Assembly: GCA_026182355.1 (NCBI GenBank)
Contig: JAPFBL010000035.1
Coordinates: forward strand, 930,001 to 994,000
From: Hermatobates lingyangjiaoensis
Lineage: Eukaryota > Arthropoda > Insecta > Hemiptera > Hermatobatidae
Direction of reading: 5' to 3'
DNA length: 64,000 bases
Position numbers and translations under genes: made by a program
The notes under the pieces: generated by a model
The model's input: the letters and a program-made list of their open reading frames with translations, nothing else
Databases searched by the model: none
What the model was told of the DNA's origin: nothing
Shown here: positions 1 to 11,900 of the stretch, in pieces
Layout of the letters: every line of letters starts with the position of its first letter
Numbering within the stretch: the first letter of the stretch is position 1

Positions 1-1070
1 TGACTTGATACTGAACACGAAATGCGTAGTTAAATAAAAAACTTCTTTTGTATGAGACTTTCAATTATCGTTTCCCCCAGAATAGAAAATGTCATTTATC
101 CTATTTGTTGATAAGCGTTTCAGACTAATTCTAGAGTGGTTTACACTCAACTTTATTATAAGTTTAGTTATTAGCAATTAACTACCTAAATGTGATTTGT
201 TGCAAAAAGCTAACTCTATTTCAATAATTATCATGGAAATGTTGTCAATAGTAATATTAATATCTACACTACATCAAACCTTATTTAAAGCTAGAAAAAC
301 AAATATATGATCAGTACTAAGCCATTGTGTATTTCTATTATAAGTTGCATTTAAAAATGATGGTGGCTCTTCAAAGGCTGTTAGAGACCCAGTTAAATTT
401 TTACAAAGATTTTCGGTATATATTGTGACACACAAATGGGTGAAAATACTTATTAAAAGACTAATAGTTCAGAAACAGTGTAACCCACTTATTGATTTTT
501 TAATTTATTTGTGTGTCTCTTTTATTTTAAAATGTATGTCTCTTTTATTTATTTATATCTTTTATTTTATATCTTATTTATCTTTTATATCTTATTTTAT
601 CTTATATATCTTTTATATTTATTTATATCTTTTATTAATGATATTTTTTTATCTATTTCAGATCATATAAGTATAAAAATAAAATTTTTATAATATAAAA
701 ATTATATTAATTTTTATATAAATTAATATAATGTATAAAAATAATAAGAGAAGTAAATATAAAAATATATACAGTGATACAGATTTAACAGCGACATAGT
801 TAAGGACCTTTTTGGCTAAAGACGAGATTTAAGGGAAATATTTAGTGCCAAGGCATGTAAATCAATCAACAGTCATTGTTAGATGTTTGATGATAATGAA
901 ACTAGACGGCTCATTATTTGGTTTCTCAGTGGATTCATGCCAATGGTATTTATTTCATTTTAGTTCATTATGGTTTTTCAAATTGAGTGATTTATTAAAA
1001 TATCCTTTATCAGTAGCTTAATCCACTTAGAGCAATTATTTGAGATATAACCGGTTCATCATACGGCTTT
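1..1070. other. AT-rich sequence, nothing recognised
   Basis: 545-660 is a low-complexity TTTATATCTTTTATTT tract, and 680-780 is AT-rich with self-complementary pieces. No gene or element identified. Confidence 0.6.
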
Positions 1071-1076
1071 TTGCTT

Positions 1077-1206
1077 GGCGGTTAGTGCTATATAACATAT
1101 ATGGCGGCTAGTGCTATATAACATACATGGCGGCTAGTGCTATATAACATACATGGCGGCTAGTGCTATATAACATACATGGCGGTTAGTGCTATATAAC
1201 ATGCCA
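1077..1206. repeat. 26-bp minisatellite, 5 copies
   Basis: Units start at 1077, 1103, 1129, 1155 and 1181 with GGCGG(T/C)TAGTGCTATATAAC. Copies differ at one or two positions (GGCGGTTAG against GGCGGCTAG). The unit contains TATATAA, a chance TATA-like string. Confidence 0.9.
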
Positions 1207-1335
1207 TGTATGCTATAAACAAAATGCTCTTTATTCATATATATTATAATATTTGCATATATTTTTACACAGCTGATGTGAAAGGACACAATTTTATTAA
1301 ATCTTAGGAAGAGTTTAAACATTAACTCTCCTTAT

Positions 1336-1472
1336 AAAAGATTTTGTAAAACGTCGGCGCGTTTCGGTCAATTAGTGTTCAACATCAGGTTACATCACCT
1401 CACGTGGAAAATGTAACTTCAAGGTGAACACTAAGTGTTCCTAACGCGTCGACTTTTGATAAATCTTTTATG
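1336..1472. mobile_element. PLE-like terminus pair, degenerate
   Basis: Inverted repeat: TAAAAGATTT, then AGTGTTCA, then TTACAT on the left (1336-1402) mirrored by ATGTAA, TGAACACT and AAATCTTTTA on the right (1410-1472). Minus strand: CUGAUGU...GAA, ACGCGCC. Plus strand: GAACAC-UAA-GUGUUC stem, CUA, ACGCGU, C, GAC. It looks like the same hammerhead layout with an ACGCGU palindrome, badly mutated. Confidence 0.45.
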
Positions 1473-1931
1473 TGAAGACTTAGCGATCTTCTCCTTCCTA
1501 ATCATCAGTAAATACCATGAATGCTTGCATTGCTCATGATAATTTTATTTACTTCATTATAACCCAGTAGAACACCTGGTATTCTGTATAGTTAAAATAT
1601 TAAAAACCTGTTTGTAAATTTTATGAAATTTTAAGTCAATTGGACTTTGTTAAAATCTAATGTTAAATTAAATATTAATGCAGATTAATAGAAAAGGATT
1701 CTCTATGAATATACGTTTATAGACATTAATATAAAAAGAATAATTTTTGACAATTATTCTTAGCTCACAGTTTTAATTTCACCAATGAAAAAAGTGTTAT
1801 TATTTTTTTTATTCTTTAACCGATCCTTTAGGGGGTGATAACGATAGCCGTTTACCGGCTTTTTGTTTGATTGGTGATTCTACAGATTCTACCTTGCGAG
1901 TCCTAAATTTTGCCTAACTGAAATATATTTA

Positions 1932-2110
1932 GGGTAGGGATCTTTAAGAAGTACCTGACATCGTTCAGGCTCGGGACCGATGCCTTAACGTCCTCTCCGA
2001 GGGATGACGTACTCACATTTATTTACCTCCCACGTGAGGGCCAAGTGGGGATCGAACCACGGACTACCAGTCCAGAGGCGAGTACGTTAACAACTGAGCT
2101 AAGCTGGCCC
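1932..2110 (-). repeat. tRNA-derived SINE
   Basis: The minus-strand head (2110 to 2038) is tRNA-like: GGGCCAG...TAGCTCAGTTG (A box), a loop of CTGGTAG type, GGTTCGATCC (B box), and GGCCC closing the acceptor. The D stem does not pair, so it is not a working tRNA. The tail includes GAGGACGTTAAGGCATCGGT, which recalls the conserved central domains of some animal SINE superfamilies. Related copy at 25691-25855. Confidence 0.75.
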
Positions 2111-2112
2111 TC

Positions 2113-5100
2113 TCTCACTTGTTCTTTACTAATGAAACATTCATAGATATTAAATTAAACAAACCTTTTCGCAAGAATTCCTTCAACTCTGCACGATTAA
2201 TGCAAGATGTGAACGAGTGAGAAACGTCAGTTTTATCCTTCAACAATTGCATGCAATTTAGAAAGCTTGTATTGCGTCCAAAAAAATTTAATAAAGTGAA
2301 CAACATTTCTAATCTATTAAATATATCAGATTTTCACTGAAAGAAATTTTTTTTTTTTTATTTAGTTTGAATGAATACCTTTTATTAAACAAGCACAGAT
2401 TCTGAGTGCATTCAAGAAATGAGGAATACTATATTTCAACCTTGATACTTTTGAAGACTTTTATAAAGGAGTTGAAGTCAGGTTCAGTAGCCCTACCTCT
2501 GTAGCAGACGACTGCCTCTGAGCACACCTAAACTGAATCAGTCTAGTGGGATCAACTGCAAGTGGCGCATGCCTTATTATTATTCTTACTGCTGTCTCAA
2601 ATCGATGGCAAATATGTTTTTCTTCCCTACCAACTTAACAGATGACTACTTCTTAGTTTATCTGCACCGAGTCAAATTGCTCTGCAAAAGTGAAGCTGAT
2701 ATTACTCAATCGCTAAACTCACAGACGGATGATAAAACAAGGTGGCAGTATGGCAGCAACAGTCACTGATAACAGCCAATCACAGGCAAACGCATCTGCT
2801 TCCTCTCAGAATGTGAAGCGCGTAATAATATTCACACGGTGCCTTTAATCCCTCTTTTGAAAAATGTAACACATGATGTAACTTCCTCTTCAATACAGCC
2901 GGCAACTATCACTAAATGTAATGGATATTATATGATGAAGAAAATTCAGATAAACTTGGCCAAAACTTTCAAAAGAGAAAGGAAAAGAAATTACGTTTAG
3001 TGTTTGATGTATAAGTCAAGGTCTGGCTGGAGTTGTAATTAAGTTGTAGGGAGCTTATATGATTAGTGCGGGAGCTTTGTTTGAAGTAATTAGTCATCAG
3101 GACTTGATTCAGCCCCAGCACTCAAGCATCTACGCACTCCTCTTGCTTCCAGGTAAAAACTTCACAAAAACAAACCTAATTACCTTGCGATTCCAAGTGA
3201 AAGCATTAACATATCAAAGCAACAGTGCTCTTTTAGTTTGGGGCAACTTATCTAAAAACAATCTACCATGATCTGCACCCAACGTAACTGTAACTAAACG
3301 CTTTATTACAAATAATAAAAATATTATTTAATTAATTTATTTTAAATTTACTTCTACTTTTTTCTATAATTAATGTAATGAATTATAATGAAATGTAACT
3401 GGACAATTGTTTAAACCATTTGACGAACGCTTTGAAGATATGCTCTTTAATTGAAATAATCTTTATAAATCCAGAAAAGAATATTTACATTAAAATTAAT
3501 TTGTTTTTGTAATTAGATAGTGGAGTGAATAAGAGTCTAAAACAGACTCCACCACTCAATTTCGTCTTTTAACCTGGTTGTTACCGAAGAGAATCTCAAG
3601 TTCTCTTCGGGAAGTTACGAAAGATGAGACTCCAGAAGATGGTGAGGGCTGAGCCTAGTTGTCCCCTTGTTCTCTTTAACCCCCCCCCCCCCCTTCGTCT
3701 TCCCCTACATTATCCCAGCCCAACCTACGGTTTCCGGCGACCTGTGCCAAAAGATGAATGATACAGGTGTCATTGTATCTAGACATGTTTTTAAGGCTAC
3801 CAGGTGACCCACTTGACTAAGTATCTCCCAGAATCCGCTAATAGACCATAACCTTTCTATAGAATGTGATTTGATAACACACTATCAAAGAAAGACTTAG
3901 TAAAGAAGATTAGGAATTTAGGAAAAAGTACTGAAAATCCCTTCAAAAGTACAAACAGAACAAATAGCATTTGGAAAGTTTGAGGCAAAACATACTTTAG
4001 ATTGTGTGAAAAAGGGTAGTAATAATCGAAGAATCTTGACAGGTTTCTTCACTGTATACATAAGGGTCACCTAAGAAAATTGACCTTTACTAATAACGGT
4101 CTATGTAGACTAAGCAAAGAAGAAGAAGAATGAACAAATATTTCTCCTATGAAGTGAGATCATAGTGTTATAGCACTTTTGAAAATTCAAACGTTTGGAG
4201 CCGGGAAAAGTGCTGACCTGTTTTAAAGAAGTTTAGATTCACCAGTGTGTTAACACTGTAAAGTGGATACAATAGTCATTTGAGAACTTAATATTTATTA
4301 TAAAAATTAAAACTTTACAAATTATTACATTGAATGCCATATCCATACTAATAGTAGTTTACTGGACTATTATGTTTATACAACCATGACAAGTAGTTTC
4401 AGAACGATATTATATATTTAGTAGAAAAAATAATATGAAATACTTCAGGACACTAATATACAAATAAAACTTTAAACAAATAAAAGTATCATTTAAACAA
4501 CAATCATTACTAATAAATAATTATCATTATTAATATGATTTAAAATAATATACGTCTTACCACCTATCTTAGGGTGCCCTCAAAACTGAATCGTTTTCAG
4601 AACTCCTCTATTATCAAGAGCAAAATTTAATTACTGTTTAATGTAAATAATAGGTCAATAGAGTCTAGGCATTAGTATATTGTCTTCCAAAAGCACTATT
4701 ATAGAGAATGACATCAGGTCTGCTCTTGATGATGGACTAGAACGGAAACCTGTCTAGGTAGAAAAAACTTACAGAATGTTGTCAAATATGTTGTTAACCA
4801 CTTTCCTCGCACTAAAAAAAATATTTTCAAAAGTATTTCTTTAAATATTAAATTTAAGGAACTATAATTGAACTAATAGCTGTTTAGATATTTTCAACTG
4901 AAATTGATGGTACATAACTTCGCTATTTGGCCATGTTAAGTTAACTCAACTGTATAACTCTTTTGGGACAGATTATAAATCGAATACTTAGCAATTACAC
5001 CATTCCTAATAGACTCTTAAAGCAAAGTTGTGTTTATGCCTGCAATCCTGTGAGTGCTCCACCATATCTGTCATCAGATACTTAAAGCTCACTCTCATTA

Positions 5101-6185
5101 AGAAGAAGTTAACAAACAATAATTTAAGGATGAGAGAAAACAACATTTAAATAAACTTGTAAGATATATTACTGTACAAAAATATTTACCAATAAACACT
5201 GTATTTTAAAATTTTAAAGTTTTAATTCTCTATAAAAGGTTTTTGCTTGAATATATATCGTATTATCTGTTGAGCCTGGTTTTAATTTGATTGTATTTCT
5301 TTAAAGAGTATCAAAAACTGTTATAGACAACATTCATTCTTAAGCCAAAAAAGAATTTACGACTCTGACCACTAATTAATACAGAAAAGGATATCAATAA
5401 GTTGCCATTTTAAATAATTCTCTTTTAAATATAGAATGAAAAAATAGACAATAAATGCTTTAAGATACATTCTTTTAATTACAGATATGAACAAACCTGC
5501 AGACTTGAGTATATCACTATTTATACTCGTGTTTTGTGAAACTAACGTCTTTATCATTATCCATTCTATTCACCCATTACCCTGGATTCTTCAAATTAAA
5601 CAGGCCATCTAAAACTAAGTTACTATGATGTAATTTACTTTTAATTGGCTAGAAAGTTTAACTCATTATTTAATATCAAATTATATTTTTATTTATAAAA
5701 CAAAAGTTGAAAAACAGTCTTTATATAGAACAATATTTATATACAATTCCCAATAATAAAAACATCAGCTATTGGATTTGTTGGAGATTCTGTCGTTCCC
5801 ATTGAGTTTACACCCCTATTGTTCCAAATAACAAACCAAACACAGAATCAAACCCTCCAAAGTATTAAAACAAAGGTTTGATACAATATCTGTAATCCTA
5901 TTTTGAAATTACAATGAAATCCTTTATTGTTGATACTAAACGCTGGTAACACAGAATGGAACGTGTTTGGCCATTGCATGACATTACATGAATCTCAGAA
6001 AGCGAAAAAGAAAAGAAAAATGAAAAGACAAGTTGAAGGTAACTTAAATATTTAATACTTTCACTAAAATACGAAGTTAAAATATTAAAAGTCACACCAA
6101 ATCCTCGAGAAATTTTTGTCGGTAATAGTAATTATCATCAGTCATTTGAACACTATTAAATTATTTATGAGTTTAACTGAACCTA
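2113..6185. other. intergenic or intronic, nothing firm
   Basis: Apart from the hairpin at 3584-3610 and C14 at 3680 I see no coding or repeat signal. ORFs here are under 75 codons and unconvincing. Confidence 0.5.
3584..3610. repeat. 10-bp perfect hairpin
   Basis: CCGAAGAGAA and TTCTCTTCGG around a 7-base loop (TCTCAAG). No element assignment. A C14 run follows at 3680-3693. Confidence 0.45.
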
Positions 6186-6216
<31 letters not shown>

Positions 6217-6219
<3 letters not shown>

Positions 6220-6425
6220 TCACCTTGAATCTCAAACACAGAACTAAGGAACTAATACACTTACTGTCTCTAATTTTTGGTTGAACCGTCATCAGGAGAG
6301 CTGAGATAGGGACACCAAGCGCACTTGTGAAGCGACGGTTGGAGACCCAATGACGGTTCAACCGAAAATTAGAGACATTAAGTGTGTTTGTTCCTTAGTT
6401 CTGTGTTTCAGATTCACCGTGAAAC
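6217..6425. mobile_element. PLE family-A terminus, inverted repeat
   Basis: Arms 6217-6310 and 6349-6425 share GTTTCAC, AAGTGTGT, GGTTGAACCGTC and AATTAGAGAC in opposite orientation. (AT)n precedes the left arm; the right side runs through a GTTC-UUUU-GGAC hairpin (6433-6444) into (AT)n. Hammerhead-like core on the minus strand at 6267-6299. Confidence 0.7.
6267..6299 (-). ncRNA. hammerhead-like motif, AAUU-A type, G12 changed
   Basis: Stem I UCUC/GAGA, core CUGAUGA, extra C, stem II GGUU/AACC, then AAA where GAA is expected, AAUU, A (NUH = UUA). Loss of G12 predicts inactivity. Confidence 0.45.
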
Positions 6426-6463
6426 GTTTGTTGTTCTTTTGGACCATTTTCCTGTTTACAATA

Positions 6464-6495
<32 letters not shown>

Positions 6496-6545
6496 CTGAA
6501 ATTAATATATAACGGATATTAATATAGTGTTTCAGTTGGGTTTTT

Positions 6546-6588
6546 GACTCTGACGAGGACCGCTTGTTGCGGTTGAAAGATTTTAGTC
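6546..6588 (+). ncRNA. hammerhead-like motif, family B
   Basis: Stem I GACU/AGUC (4/4), core CUGACGA, extra G, stem II GACCGC-UUGUU-GCGGUU (6 pairs, one G-U), GAA, stem III AGAUUU (A-U, G-U, A-U), U at the cleavage position. It is followed by a CTTGTTTTCTTTCC tail, GGTTTGATCATTGA and (AT)n. Among the best-preserved copies. Confidence 0.6.
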
Positions 6589-6619
6589 TTGTTTTCTTTC
6601 CTTATTGTGGTTTGATCAT

Positions 6620-6671
<52 letters not shown>

Positions 6672-6676
<5 letters not shown>

Positions 6677-6778
6677 CGTATAAGCCACAAGGAAAAGTAA
6701 AAAAAACACAGAAAATATGCTCTAGAACATATTTTCTGTGTTTTTTTTTTTACTTTTCCTTGTGGCTTATACGTTCAT
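6672..6778. repeat. near-perfect hairpin beside (AT)n
   Basis: Arms 6672-6719 and 6728-6778 differ mainly in the length of an A/T run (8 A against 11 T). Spacer CTCTAGAA. It follows a 53-bp (AT)n array, as the PLE inverted repeats do, but has no hammerhead core. Confidence 0.75.
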
Positions 6779-6819
6779 TAGTTTCATCACGTGTTTATTG
6801 TGATTATATAGTATATATA

Positions 6820-6860
<41 letters not shown>

Positions 6861-6892
6861 CAGCACGAATATCATTCATTTATTTATTAGTA

Positions 6893-7010
6893 ACTAGAAT
6901 ACACGCCTGTCTTTGACTGGTATTTTAGAAAAATTCTGAGAAGATATTCAAAAACATTATTAGAAATTACGGAATAGTAGAAAATATCATTATTAGTACA
7001 GTCCATAACT
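6893..7010. pseudogene. short remnant similar to the Helitron tail at 61.26 kb
   Basis: CTAGAATACACGCCTGTCTT, followed by TGACTGGTATTTT and AAAAATTCTGAG, parallels 61265-61320 (CAGACGTGCCCGTCTTTGAC, then GGGAATTTTCC and AAAATTCAGCG). It is the C-terminal end of the same decayed helicase family. No motif of its own. Confidence 0.4.
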
Positions 7011-7293
7011 GTCATTAGATCTGGAGTTTCTTTTACGTTTTGCAGTTTTATATACTGTTATCAAATTTGTTTTTATTCTAGGTATAGTTCTTATTTAGGA
7101 TGCAGGCAGGTAGGACTCAAATAATAATAATTTTTTTAAAGAGAACAAATTATGATAAACGTAAACGAAATTAGAAACAACTAAGAATACCTACTTGTTA
7201 CAGTACCAGGCACCTAAAGACACCGGTATATTTTCAAAATCAAAATGTCTCTATAGGTAGCAAAACACAGCTTAAAAAACCATAACTCCGTTT

Positions 7294-7329
7294 CCTCCTG
7301 ATGACGGGGCCATCGAAATATAGTAGTGA
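7294..7329 (+). ncRNA. weak hammerhead-like motif, AUAU-A type
   Basis: CUGAUGA, extra C, GGGGCCAUC, GAA, AUAU, A and a GUAGUGAG tail follow the local layout, but stem II pairs poorly and GAUG/CAUC could form instead. Confidence 0.3.
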
Positions 7330-7420
7330 GTGTCTGTCTCATTTCTGTGTGTTCTTTACGTCAATGTAGTTTATATATATATATAACAAATTCAATAATA
7401 TATCAACCGTTGGATAGAAT

Positions 7421-7740
7421 AGGTGTATAATGTAATCGGGATTCGGTCAATTTTCCAGGATCAAAATCAAACTCTCAATGCCGACGTTTCGGTTTTATTT
7501 AAAACCTTTTTCATAGGCAGAAGTCAGAATTTTTGAATTAGAAAAATGATGAAATTTACATTATATAAAATGAAGTAACAATAGATAGTTAGTTCTATAA
7601 TGTAAATTTCATCATTTTTCTAATTCAAAAATTCTGACTTCTGCCTATGAAAAAGGTTTTAAATAAAACCGAAACGTCGGCATTGAGAGTTTGATTTTGA
7701 TCCTGGAAAATTGACCGAATCCCGATTACATTATACACCT
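7421..7740. mobile_element. PLE family-C inverted repeat, 145-bp arms
   Basis: Arms 7421-7565 and 7596-7740 with a 30-base spacer and no indel, flanked by (TA)n at both sides. Each arm carries UGCC, UAUGAAAAA, stem GGUUUU-AAAU-AAAACC, GAA, ACGU, C, GGCA: the hammerhead scaffold (stems I, II, III) without a recognisable CUGANGA. Related copies lie at 23686-23770, 31957-32390 and 57499-57780. Confidence 0.8.
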
Positions 7741-7756
7741 ATATATATATATATAC

Positions 7757-8095
7757 GTGAGATTGAATTTACGGTCTATTGTTTTTTTAATTAATTTCTT
7801 GGATAACTTGTCCAAATCCCTTAAGAGTCTTTTAAGTTCACCAGGAACTAGGTACATCAACCCACTATACGTTTTGTTTTCAATGCTTTTATTTCTTCCG
7901 ACGTTTCAGTCGTCTTCGACCATCTTCAGGATTTAAAACGTATATAGAATGTCTTAAAAACTATTAAACATTTTTAAACACTTAAATATAACACTCAAAA
8001 TTTATAATGAATTTATATTAATATTTAAGTGTTTAAATAGGCCGTAAATTCAATCTCACATGTATTAACGAAGGACTGTTCCCTAAATATTCGAT
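7757..8095. mobile_element. PLE terminus pair with N-terminal ORF pieces
   Basis: 18-bp outer inverted repeats (7757-7774 and 8042-8059). Left, minus strand: V-P-G-E-L-K-R-L-L-R-D-L-D-K-L ending K-F-N-L-T then (TA)n. Right, plus strand: K-F-N-L-T-C-I-N-E-G-L-F-P-K-Y. Both match the PLE N-terminal frame seen at 49, 53, 56 and 58 kb. Hammerhead-like core at 7898-7931. Confidence 0.65.
7898..7931 (-). ncRNA. hammerhead-like motif, ACGU-C type
   Basis: Core CUGAAGA, extra U, stem II GGUCG-AAGA-CGACU, GAA, ACGU, C (NUH = GUC), GG. Stem I is only CG plus a possible G-U. Confidence 0.5.
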
Positions 8096-8584
8096 GTTAG
8101 GAACCAATTTCCTTCTATTAGGGATTAATCGAAATAGAAATTGGCCAAGTGACATGTTTCATAATGATAAGAGCTTATAATACAATTATAATGTAGTTTT
8201 TATGACACCAAATTTAAATAGGATAAAGAGGTCATTGGTATGATTTATGTAACTCATTGGTCTTTAAGCTAACTCGTGTTGGAACCATCAATTGAGATCA
8301 TACCACACCGCACTACATAATTCTATAGTTGACTGAGCCCAAGCAAAATAAAGTCATAGCCTTGTTTAGTTTTTATCAAAATTTATCAAATCATCTAATA
8401 ATTTGAGAGGAGTGTTCAACAGATAACAGAGTATTGAATACTTTGTGAAATGCAGGAACTTGAACGCACACTTAAGGACTTAAATTATTTTTAAAAAAAA
8501 TGTTCATTAAAATGTGTAAATTCAGTATCTAAATACGAGAGAAGAAGAAAAAAGTTTCAATTGTATATTGCTTGAAATTGTTAC

Positions 8585-8884
8585 ATGAAATCATTCCAAA
8601 GTAAAACGTTAGTGCAACCTTTATACCACATTTATCCCGTACCCCTCATTAGGGTTGAGGATGAAATATTTATGAATAAATGTCCCGATGTAATTACTAA
8701 ATTTAGAAAGCTCGAACCGGAAGATTACCTTTACTGGACAATGGAAAAGGAAAAACATACTGGAAAATTCTGTCTGGAATTGAGGAGTTTCATTTTGATT
8801 AAGATTAGTAGGGTACGTGTTTTACATTTTAGAGAGAGAAGTAGGTCAGTAATGATTCATTTTAAACACAAAAAAAAATTATAG
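8585..8884 (+). other. orphan ORF, 99 codons
   Basis: A longer ORF than most in this AT-rich DNA; its middle part (K-C-P-D-V-I-T-K-F-R-K-L-E-P-E-D-Y-L-Y-W) has protein-like composition. I do not recognise it. It could be a decayed transposase piece, an exon or chance. No splice signals were convincing. Confidence 0.2.
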
Positions 8885-8999
8885 AAAAATTATCGAGTTT
8901 AAAATGGTAAGTGAAAACGTGACTCAAACTTGGTAGTTAAGTATTTTCTATTAATGTCACAATTTCAATCTACATATTCATAGAACATAATTTTCCATT

Positions 9000-11900
9000 T
9001 CCTTGGGACAAATCTGGTCACAATCCAGAACTCATAGTTTTAGAAAAAGTGACTTAATATCGAATAGATAACTTACAGAACAATTTAACCAATACATTTA
9101 GAAAAAAAAAGTCTTAAACTAACTTCTCAGTTTTAATTAAACAAAAAAAAGTCTTGTTTAATTTAAACAGCAAAGTAGACCGTAAGATGAGTTTTTATGT
9201 CACATGGATTGCGTTTATTATTTTTTAGCCTTGATGATGTAACAGACTATGTCAAAACGTTCACACTAATGTGAAGTGTATATTCCGGAGGGTAACCAGG
9301 AACACCATTACTTCCTTATCTGTTCATACATATCATAATTTAATCCCCCCTCTCTGCACTTATTAACTACAGCACTACCTATACTAAAATGTAAATCAGT
9401 TTGTAGGGAGTCTACTAGATTTAGACTTCTGACACCTCATACTCCCCTATCCTTAATGCAGAATTATCTGGGAAAATGTCAATTTATGGATCAAAAAGTA
9501 TAAAATTCTAGAAGTAATTTGCAAAATGTTTCAGACTATTCCAATATTTGATGTAGTCCGAAAAAGTAAAACATATTTGTAAAATTTATATCTGTCCAAC
9601 TTATTCTTTTAGTTGATTACTATAAAGTCCTTGTGGTCATGAAGAACCTGTAGATTCCTACGGATTCCATCGTGGCTGCCTAGATGACTATCAAACATAT
9701 TTTGAACGCCGTACCGGTAACACTATTTGAAAGATTGTCGTAGTATTTCACAGGCATATAATTGTTGGTGTGGAAGAGACTCATGTAATGAGTAATTTTT
9801 GAAACAAGACATAAGAGCATACCAATTAGTACACTCTTATTGTTAAAAGCGAATAATAATTGAAAAGTCGCTCTTCTGTGATTCCACAAACTTTAAATTT
9901 CGTTCTAAGTATTGCTTTAACATAAATTTTAAATGATAAATAATTAATGCGTCTAGAATATCGGAATAAAAAGTACTGGACTAAAACTAACAACAATTAA
10001 GTTCCATTTCCATTAATTTGTCAGATTGTTCTAGAATTATGATTCCATTTTTGTTATAACTGATAAAATAGATATAGTCACGTTAAAATAAATTGTCATT
10101 AAATTTATTGAATTAGAGTTTTTATAATTCGTTATCACAGATTTGATAACAGATCCATATAGTAGCCTAATTAAATGTGTGCAAAATGAAATTGATTGGA
10201 AGTACGATAAGATTTTTACTTATAGTAAGTGAAGTTGAGTGTAATTTTGTATTTATGAGGCCACAAAAGTGAAGTAACTGTGTTGTCTTGTTATGCCACA
10301 TTCGCGTCTAGAGTTATTTAATGCATATTATCACTAGTTTACATTCAATATCTAATAAAGAACGTGAACTCATTTGCTAAAAATCAAGGTCTTTTCTTCG
10401 CGAGCTTCCCGAGTTAAAGTAGAAATTGTGAATTCACCACTGTTACCTGCGTCTGGAAATATGGATCAGTTTGTAAAAACCGTTTTCGACATTTGGTACT
10501 GAGATTCTCTTAGCCTTAAATCCAGAGTAATAAACACATCAAGAGACACCAAAAAAACTGTATAATTTAGAATAAAATGCATATATTTTTCTTGATTTAA
10601 AAGAAAAAAAATTTTCAAAAGTGAATTACTATTTCTAATGTTTTACTATCTTAAAAGAGTCGTCAAAACACATTGCATATGAAATCATTTCTTTGAGAAT
10701 ATGGAAAAAACAAAGAGTTTGTTAGAAGAAGACTTTCTGGAGGGCTTGGAAAATGGAAGAGGTAAAAGGTTTTTGAAGAGCAGTTAGGAGCCCAACTACT
10801 CGTGACTGTCAGAGCAATCAGCAGCAACAATCAAAAGAAATATGTTTCCTTCAAGCAATCACGCATTTCAACGTCGCAATAGAGCCGTATAAAACTTTTC
10901 ACATTAACCCCTTCTTCCTCCTTTCAAAATTTACTTTTAGATCTACTCCTCCTCTTTGCCTGTAGTGAGTTAATAAAAAAGCATTTACTCTCTAGAATAT
11001 GTATTCCTTTTCATTCTCAAGCTCATTCTAATATTGATTTCTTAAGTTCAATTTTTACCTTTTTTCCAAGTATATTTATTTGATCAGGGAAATTCAGTTG
11101 CTTCAGTTAATTTATTTATGAATTAATATTTGTCGCCCTTAAAAATTTATAGTATTAATTATTAAATTAAAAGAGAAAATTTTCTAGTATCCATGTGTAA
11201 ATAAATAAACGTATTATGAAATTATTGACAGTTAATTTATTTAAAAGATTAATGTTAACGTATCTGTCTCCATTTTGGCAATTATAAGGAAACGCATCGT
11301 TCAATAATGCTGATAAGATCAAAAGTAAAAATCTAAAATAAATTACTTTATATTTATAAAATTACTTTAAAGTATTTAAATATACCATCAAATTACTTAT
11401 TTACTTAAAGTAATATGTATTTAATATACTTATATTAATAGTTCTTATACCTCAATTTTTTAAAAAATTAAAATGCATTTAATTGGTTAATTTGATATGT
11501 AAAATATATAAAATTTTGAAGTCGTGAAGGCGAAAGTATTAGTTGTGTTAATACTCCACGGAAGTAAAAATTCTGCATTTTGTTATCCTCAATTGGCAAA
11601 ATTTACAATAAAGATATTTTCCATGAAAATGGATAACTACTAAACGTACTCTCTGTAGCCGCTACTAGAATTGTGACATAGCAATGTTTACATATCTATA
11701 AACTTATAACAAATATAATTTTTTTAATTCGTCTTTACGCCCTCATACCATTATCAATATAAGCAAGGAATGTTACTGGATTGATTTTACGTCTTTAGTT
11801 CAATATTTGACGACAATCTGACACCTTACAGGTTGCTGACAGTTAGCTCATCTAGTAACATTGCGTATATTCTACCTGACATATTGAAACCCTTTGTTCC

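Noticed and set aside
1077..1206. TATATAA boxes as repeated promoters
   Set aside because: They are part of a 26-bp tandem unit with no gene downstream.
2038..2110. Functional tRNA gene (Thr-like anticodon GGT)
   Set aside because: D stem does not pair, the acceptor needs shifting, and a SINE-type tail with a second copy follows.
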